Shown: positions 1-6,322, counted from the stretch's first letter. The stretch: 12,484 bases of DNA from Candidatus Micrarchaeum sp. (GCA_020723935.1 DYHY01000023.1:1-12484), one strand, 5' to 3'. A program made the numbers and translations. Notes: generated by a model not told the origin, from the letters alone.

Positions 1-2
1 AA

Positions 3-59
3 CAACAACAGCAACAACAACAGCAACAACAACAGCAACAACAACAGCAACAACAGCAG
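3..59 (+). repeat. CAA/CAG trinucleotide tract with 12-base periodicity
   Basis: The tract is 57 bases of pure CAA/CAG triplets, arranged mainly as CAACAACAACAG repeated. It begins at or before the window edge, so its full length is unknown. It encodes 19 consecutive glutamines and is the kind of tract expected to change length by replication slippage. Confidence 0.85.
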
Positions 60-149
60 ACCCAGCAGACGGCGTGGCACCGCGAAGGGCAGCAGCTGCC
101 GCCCTCCATGCAGCCATACGTCCCCCAGCAGAAGAAGCAGCAGAAATAG
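3..149 (+). CDS. C-terminal fragment of a polyglutamine-tailed protein (5' end outside window)
   Basis: This open frame enters from the left edge and stops at TAG 147-149. Its first 19 visible codons are all Gln (CAA/CAG), followed by a short tail rich in Gln, Pro and Lys that ends QQKKQQK. The Gln codons follow a nearly regular CAA-CAA-CAA-CAG order, so a 12-base unit is repeated. No domain is visible in the remaining 48 residues and the function cannot be judged from this tail. The frame is supported by uninterrupted coding to the edge and by codons that make sense in one frame only. The next gene starts about 90 bases downstream on the same strand and may be co-transcribed. The tail is probably disordered. 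Confidence 0.6.
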   Translation, partial: QQQQQQQQQQQQQQQQQQQTQQTAWHREGQQLPPSMQPYVPQQKKQQK

Positions 150-215
150 CGAGAAGGGCGGCAAGCCAAGTGAAGTGAAGTGAAGCGCGCGCCCGCACAT
201 CGCACCGACGATCAA

Positions 216-220
216 GGAGG
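216..220 (+). promoter_or_regulatory. Shine-Dalgarno-like GGAGG with unusual spacing
   Basis: GGAGG lies 16 bases before ATG 237 and one base before the in-frame TTG 222. It is a perfect match to the archaeal anti-SD consensus but at non-optimal distance from either start, so it does not settle which start is used. Confidence 0.4.
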
Positions 221-236
221 ATTGAAGAAAAAAGAC

Positions 237-1316
237 ATGGCGGGAGGAAGCGCATCAGCATCAGCTGCAGCTACAGCTACTGCGGCGGCGGCTAAGGCCC
301 AGGCCGCCGAAGGCAAGCAGGCGGGGATTGCGTCTTCCGCGTTCTCCCGCGTCTCCGGAAGCCTTGAGCTCGTCTGGCGCGCCTTCGGCCTGATGAAGGG
401 GTATCCATTCCTGTTCCTCTTGTTCGCCGGGGAGTTCGTGACGATAGGCCTCTTCACGCACCAGTTTTTCTTCGCAAGAGCCCCCCTCCAGGGCCTCTTC
501 TCCGGGGGAACCTACGGGTTCCTGCGCCCCGTCCTCTTCTTCGCCTGGGCCGTCTCGTTCATAATAATAATCTTCAACGGGCTAGGGGTTTTTGTCCTCT
601 ACAAGCTGGCGGGCGGGAGGAAGAAGCTGTCCTTCCTCTCCCTCTTGATAGCCCTCCCCGCCCAGGTGATATATTCGCTCGTGATGATGCTCCTCACGGT
701 CTCCGTGCAGATAGTCGCGCGCGCGTTCAACAAGGGCAAGTTCGACCTGGAATCGTACCTGGGGAACTTCGGGGTTGCGGCTTCGGGGCCCATCGGCCCC
801 GGGTTAAAGGCCGCCGAAGCCGTCGCGAACAACGCGGCCGTCGGCCCGAACCTGCGGCCCCACCAGCTGCTGCTCAAGGTCCTCTACGAGCTCTGGTCCG
901 GGATAACCTATTTCACGAACCAGGCGATGGTGATCGAGCGCAGGAACTTCTTTGCCAGCGTCGATAGGTCCGTGGAGATAACCAAGAACTGCTTTGCGGA
1001 GGTGATAACGGGCCACATAATCTACAGCTCCCTCCTCTATGTCTACGGCACGGTCCTCGTGGTCGCGGTCACCGCCTCCGCCCTCGTCGGCGTGATGCTC
1101 AAGGTCTCGCCCGTCCAGATGGTGGACCTCCTCAAGTTCTTCGCCGTCTTCTGGGGCCTGCTGATACTCTTGTTCTACACGTACCTCGCCCAATCGTATT
1201 TCACGATGGTCTACGTCTGGAACGAGGACCTGGAGGAGGCAAGGAAGAAGGACCCCTCGGCAAGCCTCTCGCAGATCCCGCTGCCCGACGCCTTTGCCGG
1301 GGCCAAGAAGTCCTAG
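237..1316 (+). CDS. Multi-pass membrane protein, DUF6159-like
   Basis: This is a 359-residue integral membrane protein if ATG 237 is used. Residues 1-35 are a polyAla/Ser/Thr low-complexity head. Hydrophobic spans lie at about 57-73, 98-122, 132-161, 259-285 and 299-322. The layout, with a conserved-looking WSGITYFTNQAMVIE stretch near 220-234 followed by a segment resembling 'ea.krS.e..k..f.e...g', resembles the uncharacterised DUF6159 membrane family. That match is from memory and is not certain. Start choice is ambiguous. A strong GGAGG lies at 216-220, 16 bases before ATG 237 and too close to the in-frame TTG 222, while GTG 180 would add 19 basic residues. Its stop is one base from the stop of the convergent GNAT gene. 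The function is unknown. Confidence 0.8.
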   Translation: MAGGSASASAAATATAAAAKAQAAEGKQAGIASSAFSRVSGSLELVWRAFGLMKGYPFLFLLFAGEFVTIGLFTHQFFFARAPLQGLFSGGTYGFLRPVLFFAWAVSFIIIIFNGLGVFVLYKLAGGRKKLSFLSLLIALPAQVIYSLVMMLLTVSVQIVARAFNKGKFDLESYLGNFGVAASGPIGPGLKAAEAVANNAAVGPNLRPHQLLLKVLYELWSGITYFTNQAMVIERRNFFASVDRSVEITKNCFAEVITGHIIYSSLLYVYGTVLVVAVTASALVGVMLKVSPVQMVDLLKFFAVFWGLLILLFYTYLAQSYFTMVYVWNEDLEEARKKDPSASLSQIPLPDAFAGAKKS

Positions 1317-1317
1317 G

Positions 1318-1818
1318 CTAGGAACCCCAGGCGGACAGATCCTTTTCGAAGAGCACTGTGGGTATCTTGGGGCGCGTCCTGCCGACGAGCCGCCCGCCTT
1401 TCCTCAAGTAGCCCATCCTCGCGTAGAACCTGGCGCTCGTCACGCTCGCGTTCGCCCTGATCTTCCCGCGGCCCCTTTCCTTGGCAAGGGCCCTGATTCT
1501 TGCGAGGAGCGCCGAGCCTATGCCGGTCCCCTGGGCAGCCGGGGAGACGTAGAGCCCCTTCAGCCAGCCCTCCGAGTCAAGGGCGCCCTTCCCGACAAGC
1601 CTCCCTTCCCGATTCTCCGCGACGAAAATCGCAAGGCCCTCCTCCTGAGGATCCCGGCGCAGCTGTCCTTGCAGAGGCGCCCGATTATCGCCGGAGGATA
1701 ATCCGCAGAGTGAGTTGCTGCTTCTAAGGATCCTTCTCGAAAGCGCCGCGACGCCCGCAAGATCGCCGTCCCGGGCGCGCCTTAGCCTGATCCCCGCCGG
1801 AACAATGATTTCACGCAT
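1318..1818 (-). CDS. GNAT-family N-acetyltransferase
   Basis: This 166-residue protein would transfer an acetyl group from acetyl-CoA to an unknown amine. The acetyl-CoA binding motif A is clear at residues 91-101 (VSPAAQGTGIG, matching Q/R-x-x-G-x-G/A), preceded by the beta-strand GWLKGLYV. The motif B-like segment NASVTSARFYARMGY at 123-137 carries the usual tyrosine. Length and motif order fit a single GNAT domain. The ATG at 1818 shares one base with the TGA stop of the upstream isomerase gene (overlap TGATG), so the two are probably translationally coupled in one operon. The substrate cannot be predicted. The stop lies one base from the stop of the opposing membrane protein gene, leaving no room for a dedicated terminator. 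Confidence 0.92.
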   Translation of the reverse strand: MREIIVPAGIRLRRARDGDLAGVAALSRRILRSSNSLCGLSSGDNRAPLQGQLRRDPQEEGLAIFVAENREGRLVGKGALDSEGWLKGLYVSPAAQGTGIGSALLARIRALAKERGRGKIRANASVTSARFYARMGYLRKGGRLVGRTRPKIPTVLFEKDLSAWGS

Positions 1819-3020
1819 CAGGGGCTTGCGGGGGCGGCCGGCGCCTGGCCCGCCTCTGCGGGCGCCCCGCCCTTAGCCTGGATTCCCGCGAGGATCCCCT
1901 CGGTGAAGCTCTTGGGAAGCTTCTTCTTCACTGCCTCCTGCAGCGGCGTCTTTGCGACGTTCGTCCTCAAGCGCAGCGCCAGGTAATACGACAGGAACAT
2001 CCCGAAATAGGACGTCGCGACGAGGCGCGCGAGCTTGCTCCTCGTCTGCGGGAGGGAGATCTCCAGGAAGACCTTCGCGTTCCTCTTGAGGACCTTGGCC
2101 GACAGGTCCAGGCCTAGCCTAACCTCTTCGGATTCGTCCTGGGAGCTCCTGAGGAGTATCGCCGCCGCCCTGGGCTTCCCCTGCCAGGTCGAGAACTCGT
2201 TGTGGTTGCATTCCGGGAGCGGTTCGGCTTTCACCGGCGCCTTGGCGTTCTCCGCGATGTCGTTCTTGATCCTCGCGGCGACGCTCCCGATGGACGCGTG
2301 CGAGTATATTGTTATCGGCAGGCCCGACAGCTGCCTCGCCATCCTCTTGGCCGGATTGCGCTTCTCCGGGACGGAGAGCGCGCAGTCCTCCAGGACCTTC
2401 CTAGCAGTCCCCACTATCTCGTCCATGTCCTCGCCGGAGAGCTGCAAGATCCCCAGCTTCTTGAGGAGGCCCGCCGGCGTGAAGGTGACAAACGACATGC
2501 CGATCCTCGTCGGCTGGTAGAGAAGGGGTATCTCGACGTGAGTGCTCGCAGTCCTAGAGCAGGCTTCCTTGAGCGCGAAGCCCCCGCCTATCCCAAGGAG
2601 GTTGCAGTTCCTCCTGTGCGCCTCGGCGGCGGCGGCTATCGTCTCCTCGGTCTTGCCGGAATAGGTGATGGCGATGCAGAGCGTCTCCGGGCCGAAGTAC
2701 GGAGGTATGGAATAGTCGTGCACAGAGTGGATGTCGAGGTACGGCGCGGCGTCCCTCAGGAAGTCCCCACCCGCCCCGCTCCCGCCCATTGCGAGGAACG
2801 CGATCCGCTCGTATTTCCTGAAGTATCTCATCGGGAGGGTGACGCCCTCGCCCAGGCGCAGGGCCTCGCGTATCGTCTGCGGGAACGCCTCGATCTTCCC
2901 GTAAATCCCCTCGCGGTCTAGCCTCCTTGCGAACTTCTCGGAATCCAGGTCAACCTTGAGCTTCCCGGGCGCGCCCCGCCCGCCCGCCCTTCTCTTCGTC
3001 TTGGATGGTTTTTTCGCCAT
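1818..3020 (-). CDS. Bifunctional phosphoglucose/phosphomannose isomerase (archaeal SIS type)
   Basis: This 400-residue enzyme interconverts glucose-6-phosphate, or mannose-6-phosphate, with fructose-6-phosphate in the cytosol, linking glycolysis/gluconeogenesis to mannose activation. The sugar-isomerase fold shows the phosphate loop GGSGAGGD (79-86) and the second SIS motif YSGKTEET (120-127). Arg172 lies in PTRIGMS. Glu257 (DIAENAK) and His273 (CNHNEF) keep the 16-residue spacing of the catalytic Glu and His of the Pyrobaculum enzyme. A lysine cluster near 365-367 is the likely site of the conserved C-terminal Lys. The protein exceeds the roughly 300-330 residues usual for the family through a basic N-terminal head (KPSKTKRR) and an Ala/Pro-rich C-terminal tail (about 381-400). 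AGGGGAG about 12 bases before ATG 3020 may be its SD. It follows the CPBP gene by 28 bases and overlaps the GNAT gene by one. Confidence 0.95.
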   Translation of the reverse strand: MAKKPSKTKRRAGGRGAPGKLKVDLDSEKFARRLDREGIYGKIEAFPQTIREALRLGEGVTLPMRYFRKYERIAFLAMGGSGAGGDFLRDAAPYLDIHSVHDYSIPPYFGPETLCIAITYSGKTEETIAAAAEAHRRNCNLLGIGGGFALKEACSRTASTHVEIPLLYQPTRIGMSFVTFTPAGLLKKLGILQLSGEDMDEIVGTARKVLEDCALSVPEKRNPAKRMARQLSGLPITIYSHASIGSVAARIKNDIAENAKAPVKAEPLPECNHNEFSTWQGKPRAAAILLRSSQDESEEVRLGLDLSAKVLKRNAKVFLEISLPQTRSKLARLVATSYFGMFLSYYLALRLRTNVAKTPLQEAVKKKLPKSFTEGILAGIQAKGGAPAEAGQAPAAPASP

Positions 3021-3048
3021 TTGGATTCTCAGCTCCCCTGAAAGGCAG

Positions 3049-3849
3049 TTATGACTGGAAGAACACCACGACCATCAGCGTCTCGTAGATCGTGCGCGCC
3101 AGCGCCGGCACCGCGACCTTCCCGCTCCTGTCGTAGAGGTAGGCGCAGGTCGCCCCGACGATCGTCCCTATCACGAAATTGAGGAAGAAGGACCCCGTCC
3201 CGAGGGCGGACCTGTAGAGGCCGAACGCAAGGGCGGAGAAGACGAGGGCCGTCCCCCGGCTCCACATAAGCGTGTTGTACGCCTCGTGCTGGACTATCCC
3301 GCGCCAGAACGACTCCTCGACGAGGGCCACGCAGAACCTGATCGCAAAGCCCACGAGGGTGAGGACCGCGAGCTGGTAGGCTGATGCCGCTATCGGGGCG
3401 GGGTTCCTGCCAAGTATGACGGCGAACACGAAGTAGTTGAGGACGAAGAGGGCGAGGGCGCTGGTGAGTATCCCGCTGTAGAACATCCCGCCCTTAGAGA
3501 AGTTGAAAGTCTCGAGGAAGTCCCAGGGCATCACGCCGAGCCTGTCCCGCCTCTTCAGGGCGCGGACCGTCAGGAAGACGAAAAGGACGATCGCCGCGTA
3601 AGCCGCCGCCCACGTCCAGGAGCTTATCATCGTGCCCAGGGGCGTCGCAGTGTATATCCCGGCGGAGACGAGCGTCTTTGAGCCCTTCCCCAGGGAGAGG
3701 AGGAGGAAGAACGCGATCAGGACTGCCGGAGGGACGAGCGTGAGGAGATAGCCCTTCTTCTCCCCCGGGGTCGGGCGCGCATGCTCCCTTGAATGCTTGA
3801 GTGCCTGCCTCTTCCTTGCCTCCTTCAACCCCTTCGGCGTTTCCGGCAT
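3049..3849 (-). CDS. CPBP-fold membrane protein, probably catalytically inactive
   Basis: This 266-residue multi-pass membrane protein has the CPBP (CAAX protease/bacteriocin-processing, ABI) fold. The first signature is intact at residues 178-184 (EESFWRG, matching E-E-x-x-x-R). The second motif, normally F-x-x-x-H, reads F209-G-L-Y-R213. The third, normally H-x-x-x-N near the end, reads R252-T-I-Y-E256. Both metal/catalytic histidines are therefore arginines and the Asn is Glu, while the spacing is preserved, which argues against a misassigned frame. Membrane spans lie at about 35-52, 78-95, 125-147, 155-176, 200-212 and 222-238. The N-terminus is basic and cytosolic-looking. GGAGAA lies about 8 bases before ATG 3849. 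It sits between a small membrane protein and PGI/PMI in a tight operon. It may be a non-proteolytic membrane scaffold. Confidence 0.82.
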   Translation of the reverse strand: MPETPKGLKEARKRQALKHSREHARPTPGEKKGYLLTLVPPAVLIAFFLLLSLGKGSKTLVSAGIYTATPLGTMISSWTWAAAYAAIVLFVFLTVRALKRRDRLGVMPWDFLETFNFSKGGMFYSGILTSALALFVLNYFVFAVILGRNPAPIAASAYQLAVLTLVGFAIRFCVALVEESFWRGIVQHEAYNTLMWSRGTALVFSALAFGLYRSALGTGSFFLNFVIGTIVGATCAYLYDRSGKVAVPALARTIYETLMVVVFFQS

Positions 3850-3902
3850 TTCGTCTTCTCCGCTTCTCCCGCGGACGGTCGCTATCGCTTCCGCTCCCGC
3901 TC

Positions 3903-4046
3903 CTACTGCTTCTTCTTGGGCTTTTCCTGCGGGCCCTCGAAGGCCACGAGCGCTATCCCCATGAAGAAGAAGATGCAGTAGACCATCACGAGGACGCCCA
4001 GGATTATGTTCTCGGGCGAGCTGAACAGGTCCGCAAACGGAGCCAT
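3903..4046 (-). CDS. Small single-span membrane protein (47 residues)
   Basis: The sequence runs from MAPFADLFSSPENIILG, through a hydrophobic helix at residues about 14-36, to a lysine-rich tail KPKKKQ. The frame could be extended upstream to 4136, but ATG 4046 is preferred. A TATA-like box on the minus strand at 4071-4080 is centred about 29 bases upstream, which predicts an essentially leaderless mRNA beginning at this ATG, and the extension is non-hydrophobic Arg/Gly-rich sequence lying over the promoter. The positive-inside rule would put the Lys tail in the cytosol. It is the first gene of the operon that continues with the CPBP-fold protein 53 bases downstream, so it may be a partner subunit. 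No family is recognised. Confidence 0.7.
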   Translation of the reverse strand: MAPFADLFSSPENIILGVLVMVYCIFFFMGIALVAFEGPQEKPKKKQ

Positions 4047-4070
4047 TGTGCGGGCATGGCTACATGGGCT

Positions 4071-4080
4071 CTTTTTATTC
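4071..4080 (-). promoter_or_regulatory. TATA box for the 47-residue protein / CPBP / PGI-PMI / GNAT operon
   Basis: The minus strand reads GAATAAAAAG, preceded by GGAAA, which resembles a BRE. Transcription about 25 bases downstream would begin near 4050, four bases before ATG 4046. Confidence 0.6.
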
Positions 4081-4139
4081 TTTCCACCCGCCCGCGTCCG
4101 CGCAGGGCCCAGAAGCGCCCGCGCGCCCCGCCCCAAGGG

Positions 4140-4146
4140 TTAAATA
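4140..4146 (+). promoter_or_regulatory. TATA box for the HIT gene
   Basis: TTAAATA sits about 33 bases upstream of ATG 4176 in the divergent promoter region. The expected start of transcription is about 4167-4170, giving a very short leader. AAGGAG at 4162-4167 has good SD spacing (8 bases) to ATG 4176 but would lie at the edge of such a transcript, so which signal operates is unclear. Confidence 0.55.
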
Positions 4147-4175
4147 GGCTAAGCTATGCCCAAGGAGCCAGGAAA

Positions 4176-4748
4176 ATGGCGGCAGCACCATCCCAGCAAC
4201 AGGCCTCTGCATCTCCGCTTCCCCCTCAGAAGCCCCCTCTCGCGGCAAGGCCGCCGCAGGCGCAGCACAGGGGCCCTGCCCAGGCCCAGGCGGCCGCCCC
4301 CTGTATCTTCTGCAAGATCGCCTCGGGCCAGTCGAAATCATACCGGGTCTACGAGGACGCCTCCTTCGTCGCGATTCTGGACGCCTTCCCGGTGACGGAG
4401 GGGCACATCCTCCTCATACCCAAGATGCACTACAAGACGTTCTTTGACATGGACGATCCGGAGCTCGCCGCGGCCTTCGCGACGACGAGGAAGCTTGCCG
4501 CCGTCCTGAGAAAGGCCTTGGGCGCCGACTCGTTCAACATCGCGACGGCCCCCTCGGCGATAGACCACTTCCACATACACCTGATGCCCCGCTACGACTA
4601 CGACCTAATGGGGCCCCTTGCGGACCTGGACAACAAGCGCGAGATGTCGGCCGACAGGATGGCCGGGATCCAGAAGAAGATCCTCGCCTTCCTCGGCGGC
4701 GGCGGCGCAGCGCCGGACGCAGCCGGGTCTGCCAAGGCGAAGGTCTAA
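4176..4748 (+). CDS. HIT-family (histidine triad) nucleotide hydrolase/transferase
   Basis: This 190-residue cytosolic protein probably hydrolyses or transfers nucleoside monophosphates from phosphoramidate or dinucleotide substrates. The HIT domain spans about 42-172, with CIFCKIASG (C43, C46; zinc-type CxxC of Hint proteins), VYEDASFVAILDAFPVTEGH (58-77) and the triad HFHIHL (131-136). The middle His133 would be the nucleophile. The residues before the triad read APSAID instead of the common AGQxVxH, so the substrate loop differs from canonical Hint. A head of about 41 residues is low-complexity (Gln, Ala, Pro), and a Gly/Ala tail follows the domain. ATG 4176 is favoured by AAGGAG 8 bases upstream and by the TATA at 4140; the frame is open further upstream but lies in promoter sequence. 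Its TAA overlaps the TAG of the convergent gene. Confidence 0.9.
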   Translation: MAAAPSQQQASASPLPPQKPPLAARPPQAQHRGPAQAQAAAPCIFCKIASGQSKSYRVYEDASFVAILDAFPVTEGHILLIPKMHYKTFFDMDDPELAAAFATTRKLAAVLRKALGADSFNIATAPSAIDHFHIHLMPRYDYDLMGPLADLDNKREMSADRMAGIQKKILAFLGGGGAAPDAAGSAKAKV

Positions 4749-5599
4749 TCGGAGAGCTCCGCTTCAATCCCGCCGACCAGTTTCGCCGCGAGATTGTACA
4801 TGATGGCCCCTACCAGCGCGATCAGGAAGCTTATCCAGGCGAGGACGGCCGGGAATAGGAGCGCGATCCCTATCAGCCCGAAGCCCTGGACGGCGGATTC
4901 CAGCCCTGGGAGGAGAGCTAAGATGACGCTCCCGAGGAGGCCGACGATCAGCCCGATGACCGCTCCGACGATGACCGCGACGACCGCCTGGATCTTCGCC
5001 GCTGAAAGGGGATCGACGGAGACAAGGACCACTTGCCTTTCTCTCCCCTTCTTCCTTTCCAGGACGAAGCCCGTCCCGCCGACAAGGCCCGCCGAGATGT
5101 TGTAGAGGAAGCTGGAGAGCGCGCCGCCGACGAAGCCGAAGACCACATGCATGAACAGGGAGAACGAGGAGGGAATGTGGAAGAAGAGCGCGAGCGCCGC
5201 CGATATGCAGCCCGTTATGAGCGACACCATCCCGTTGAACGTGGCCATGGACAGGACGCCCAGGCCCGCGAGGATGAATGATTCAGGGCGCTCTCCTCCA
5301 TTGTCTTTCTCCTTCCCCTTCACGAGAACGAGCTCTACGCCCTTCACGAGGCCCAGGGAGGCGTTGTAGATCGCCGCGAATGCGAGGCCCACTACGAACC
5401 CGATCGCGGCGCCGATCGCAGCGTAGATTAATAGGATTACCACCAAGATGGCTGCGACGTCCGAGAAGGATGTTGTGTCGGGCAGGACCGAGAACATGGC
5501 GAGGCCTGAGAAGACGGCCACCACGATTCCCATTATCCCCGTGGAAATAGCCGCGATCTTCCCGAAGGACAGGACGCCGACCTTCCTGAGAGTTGCCAT
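4745..5599 (-). CDS. Triplicated membrane protein, DUF3566-like repeats
   Basis: This is a 284-residue multi-pass membrane protein made of three related units. Each opens with a short motif (VGVLSFGKIAAI at 7-18, LGVLSMATFNGM at 113-124, VDPLSAAKIQAV at 195-206) followed by a glycine-rich helix. Each closes with a second helix ending in Tyr-Asn and an amphipathic LVGG-type segment (IYNASLGLVKGVEL 77-90, LYNISAGLVGGTGF 165-178, MYNLAAKLVGGIEA 267-280). Single-unit proteins with this opening and the YNxxAxxVGGIE ending are common small membrane proteins in archaea and bacteria and resemble DUF3566. Unit 3 is closest to that consensus and units 1-2 are diverged. Charged linkers (KGKEKDNGGERPE and ERKKGRERQ) separate the units. 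ATG 5599 fits a leaderless transcript from a TATA at 5621-5630. The function is unknown. Confidence 0.85.
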   Translation of the reverse strand: MATLRKVGVLSFGKIAAISTGIMGIVVAVFSGLAMFSVLPDTTSFSDVAAILVVILLIYAAIGAAIGFVVGLAFAAIYNASLGLVKGVELVLVKGKEKDNGGERPESFILAGLGVLSMATFNGMVSLITGCISAALALFFHIPSSFSLFMHVVFGFVGGALSSFLYNISAGLVGGTGFVLERKKGRERQVVLVSVDPLSAAKIQAVVAVIVGAVIGLIVGLLGSVILALLPGLESAVQGFGLIGIALLFPAVLAWISFLIALVGAIMYNLAAKLVGGIEAELSD

Positions 5600-5620
5600 A
5601 TCGCGCCTGACCGCCCTGAA

Positions 5621-5630
5621 GGATATAAAG
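5621..5630 (-). promoter_or_regulatory. TATA box for the triplicated membrane protein
   Basis: The minus strand reads CTTTATATCC, preceded by GCAAA. The predicted start of transcription, about 25 bases downstream, is near 5600, at ATG 5599. This supports a leaderless mRNA and separates the gene from cobO upstream. Confidence 0.65.
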
Positions 5631-5650
5631 TTTGCTCCAGGGAAGGGGCC

Positions 5651-6322
5651 CTAGAATTCTATCCCCTTCCTAGCGTAGATCCCTTTGTCATAAGGGTGCT
5701 TGAGGAAGTTCACCTCGTTCACGACGTCGGCGGCCTCAATCAGCTCCTTCCTCGCGTTCCTCCCGGTGAGGATGAGCTCCGTCTTGGGCCACTTCGAGCG
5801 CACGACATCAAGGACGTCTTCCATGGAGACGAGGCCGAAATCTATCGCCACGTTGACCTCGTCGAGTATCACGATGTCCTTCTGCCCGGACGAGGCTAGG
5901 CGCTTCCCCTGGGCGAGGGCCTCCTTGCAGAAGGCCTTGTCCTCCTCGGTTATGTTGAAGCATTCCCTGCAGAAGCTCTCGAACCTCCCCGCGGCGATGT
6001 CGGCTATGTGCCGCTCGTGGTTGGCGCACTTCTTCCCGTAGGAGATTATCTCGATCGGGAGCTCCCTGTGCCTCTTGAGGGCGAGGACCTCCCCCGTGTA
6101 GCCGGTCTTGAGGAACTGGACCATCGCAGTGCTGTAGCCATGGCCGGCGGCGCGCAGGGCGAGGCCCAGGGTCGCGGTGGTCTTCCCCTTGCCGTTCCCT
6201 GTGTAGACCTGCACGAGGCCCAGGCGGCTCCGGCTCCTGTCCGCCCTCTCCGGCGGCAGGGTCTCCGGGACCATGGAAAAGGGCTCCGGTGCTCCTGCGG
6301 GGTTTTTCTTTTCTTCTGCCAT
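5651..6322 (-). CDS. cobO: Cob(I)alamin / cob(I)yrinic acid a,c-diamide adenosyltransferase (CobO/CobA/BtuR type)
   Basis: This 223-residue enzyme transfers the 5'-deoxyadenosyl group of ATP to Co(I) corrinoid, forming adenosylcobalamin. The unusual P-loop of the family is seen as GNGKGKTT (42-49), preceded by VQVYT, followed by AMVQFLK (66-72) and the Walker B-like VILDEVNVAIDFGL (151-164). The signature LTGRNA (185-190) and the C-terminal HPYDKGIYARKGIEF are also typical. Residues 1-31 are an extra hydrophilic head. A segment at 96-132 is Cys/His-rich (C99, H102, H105, C118, C121, C132) where many relatives carry Trp/aromatic residues, which may mean a metal or redox site. It lies 94 bases downstream of the adenosylcobalamin-dependent reductase, whose cofactor it supplies. 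A weak TATA-like TACTTTAAG (6387-6395, minus) could give it its own promoter. Confidence 0.93.
   Translation of the reverse strand: MAEEKKNPAGAPEPFSMVPETLPPERADRSRSRLGLVQVYTGNGKGKTTATLGLALRAAGHGYSTAMVQFLKTGYTGEVLALKRHRELPIEIISYGKKCANHERHIADIAAGRFESFCRECFNITEEDKAFCKEALAQGKRLASSGQKDIVILDEVNVAIDFGLVSMEDVLDVVRSKWPKTELILTGRNARKELIEAADVVNEVNFLKHPYDKGIYARKGIEF

Noticed and set aside
3-59. CRISPR-like or satellite array at the window start
   Set aside because: The repeat is a simple triplet tract without unique spacers and is in frame with a coding tail.
804-1193. 129-residue minus-strand open frame inside the DUF6159-like gene
   Set aside because: It is antisense to a clear multi-span membrane protein and its product is charged low-complexity sequence typical of a GC-rich shadow frame.
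2202-2921. 239-residue plus-strand open frame over PGI/PMI
   Set aside because: It lies opposite the conserved SIS motifs, is Arg/Pro/Val-rich, and has no recognisable motif.
3801-4175. N-terminal extension of the HIT frame to 3801
   Set aside because: It would cross the divergent promoter region and the neighbouring operon's first gene; ATG 4176 has an SD-like sequence and TATA.
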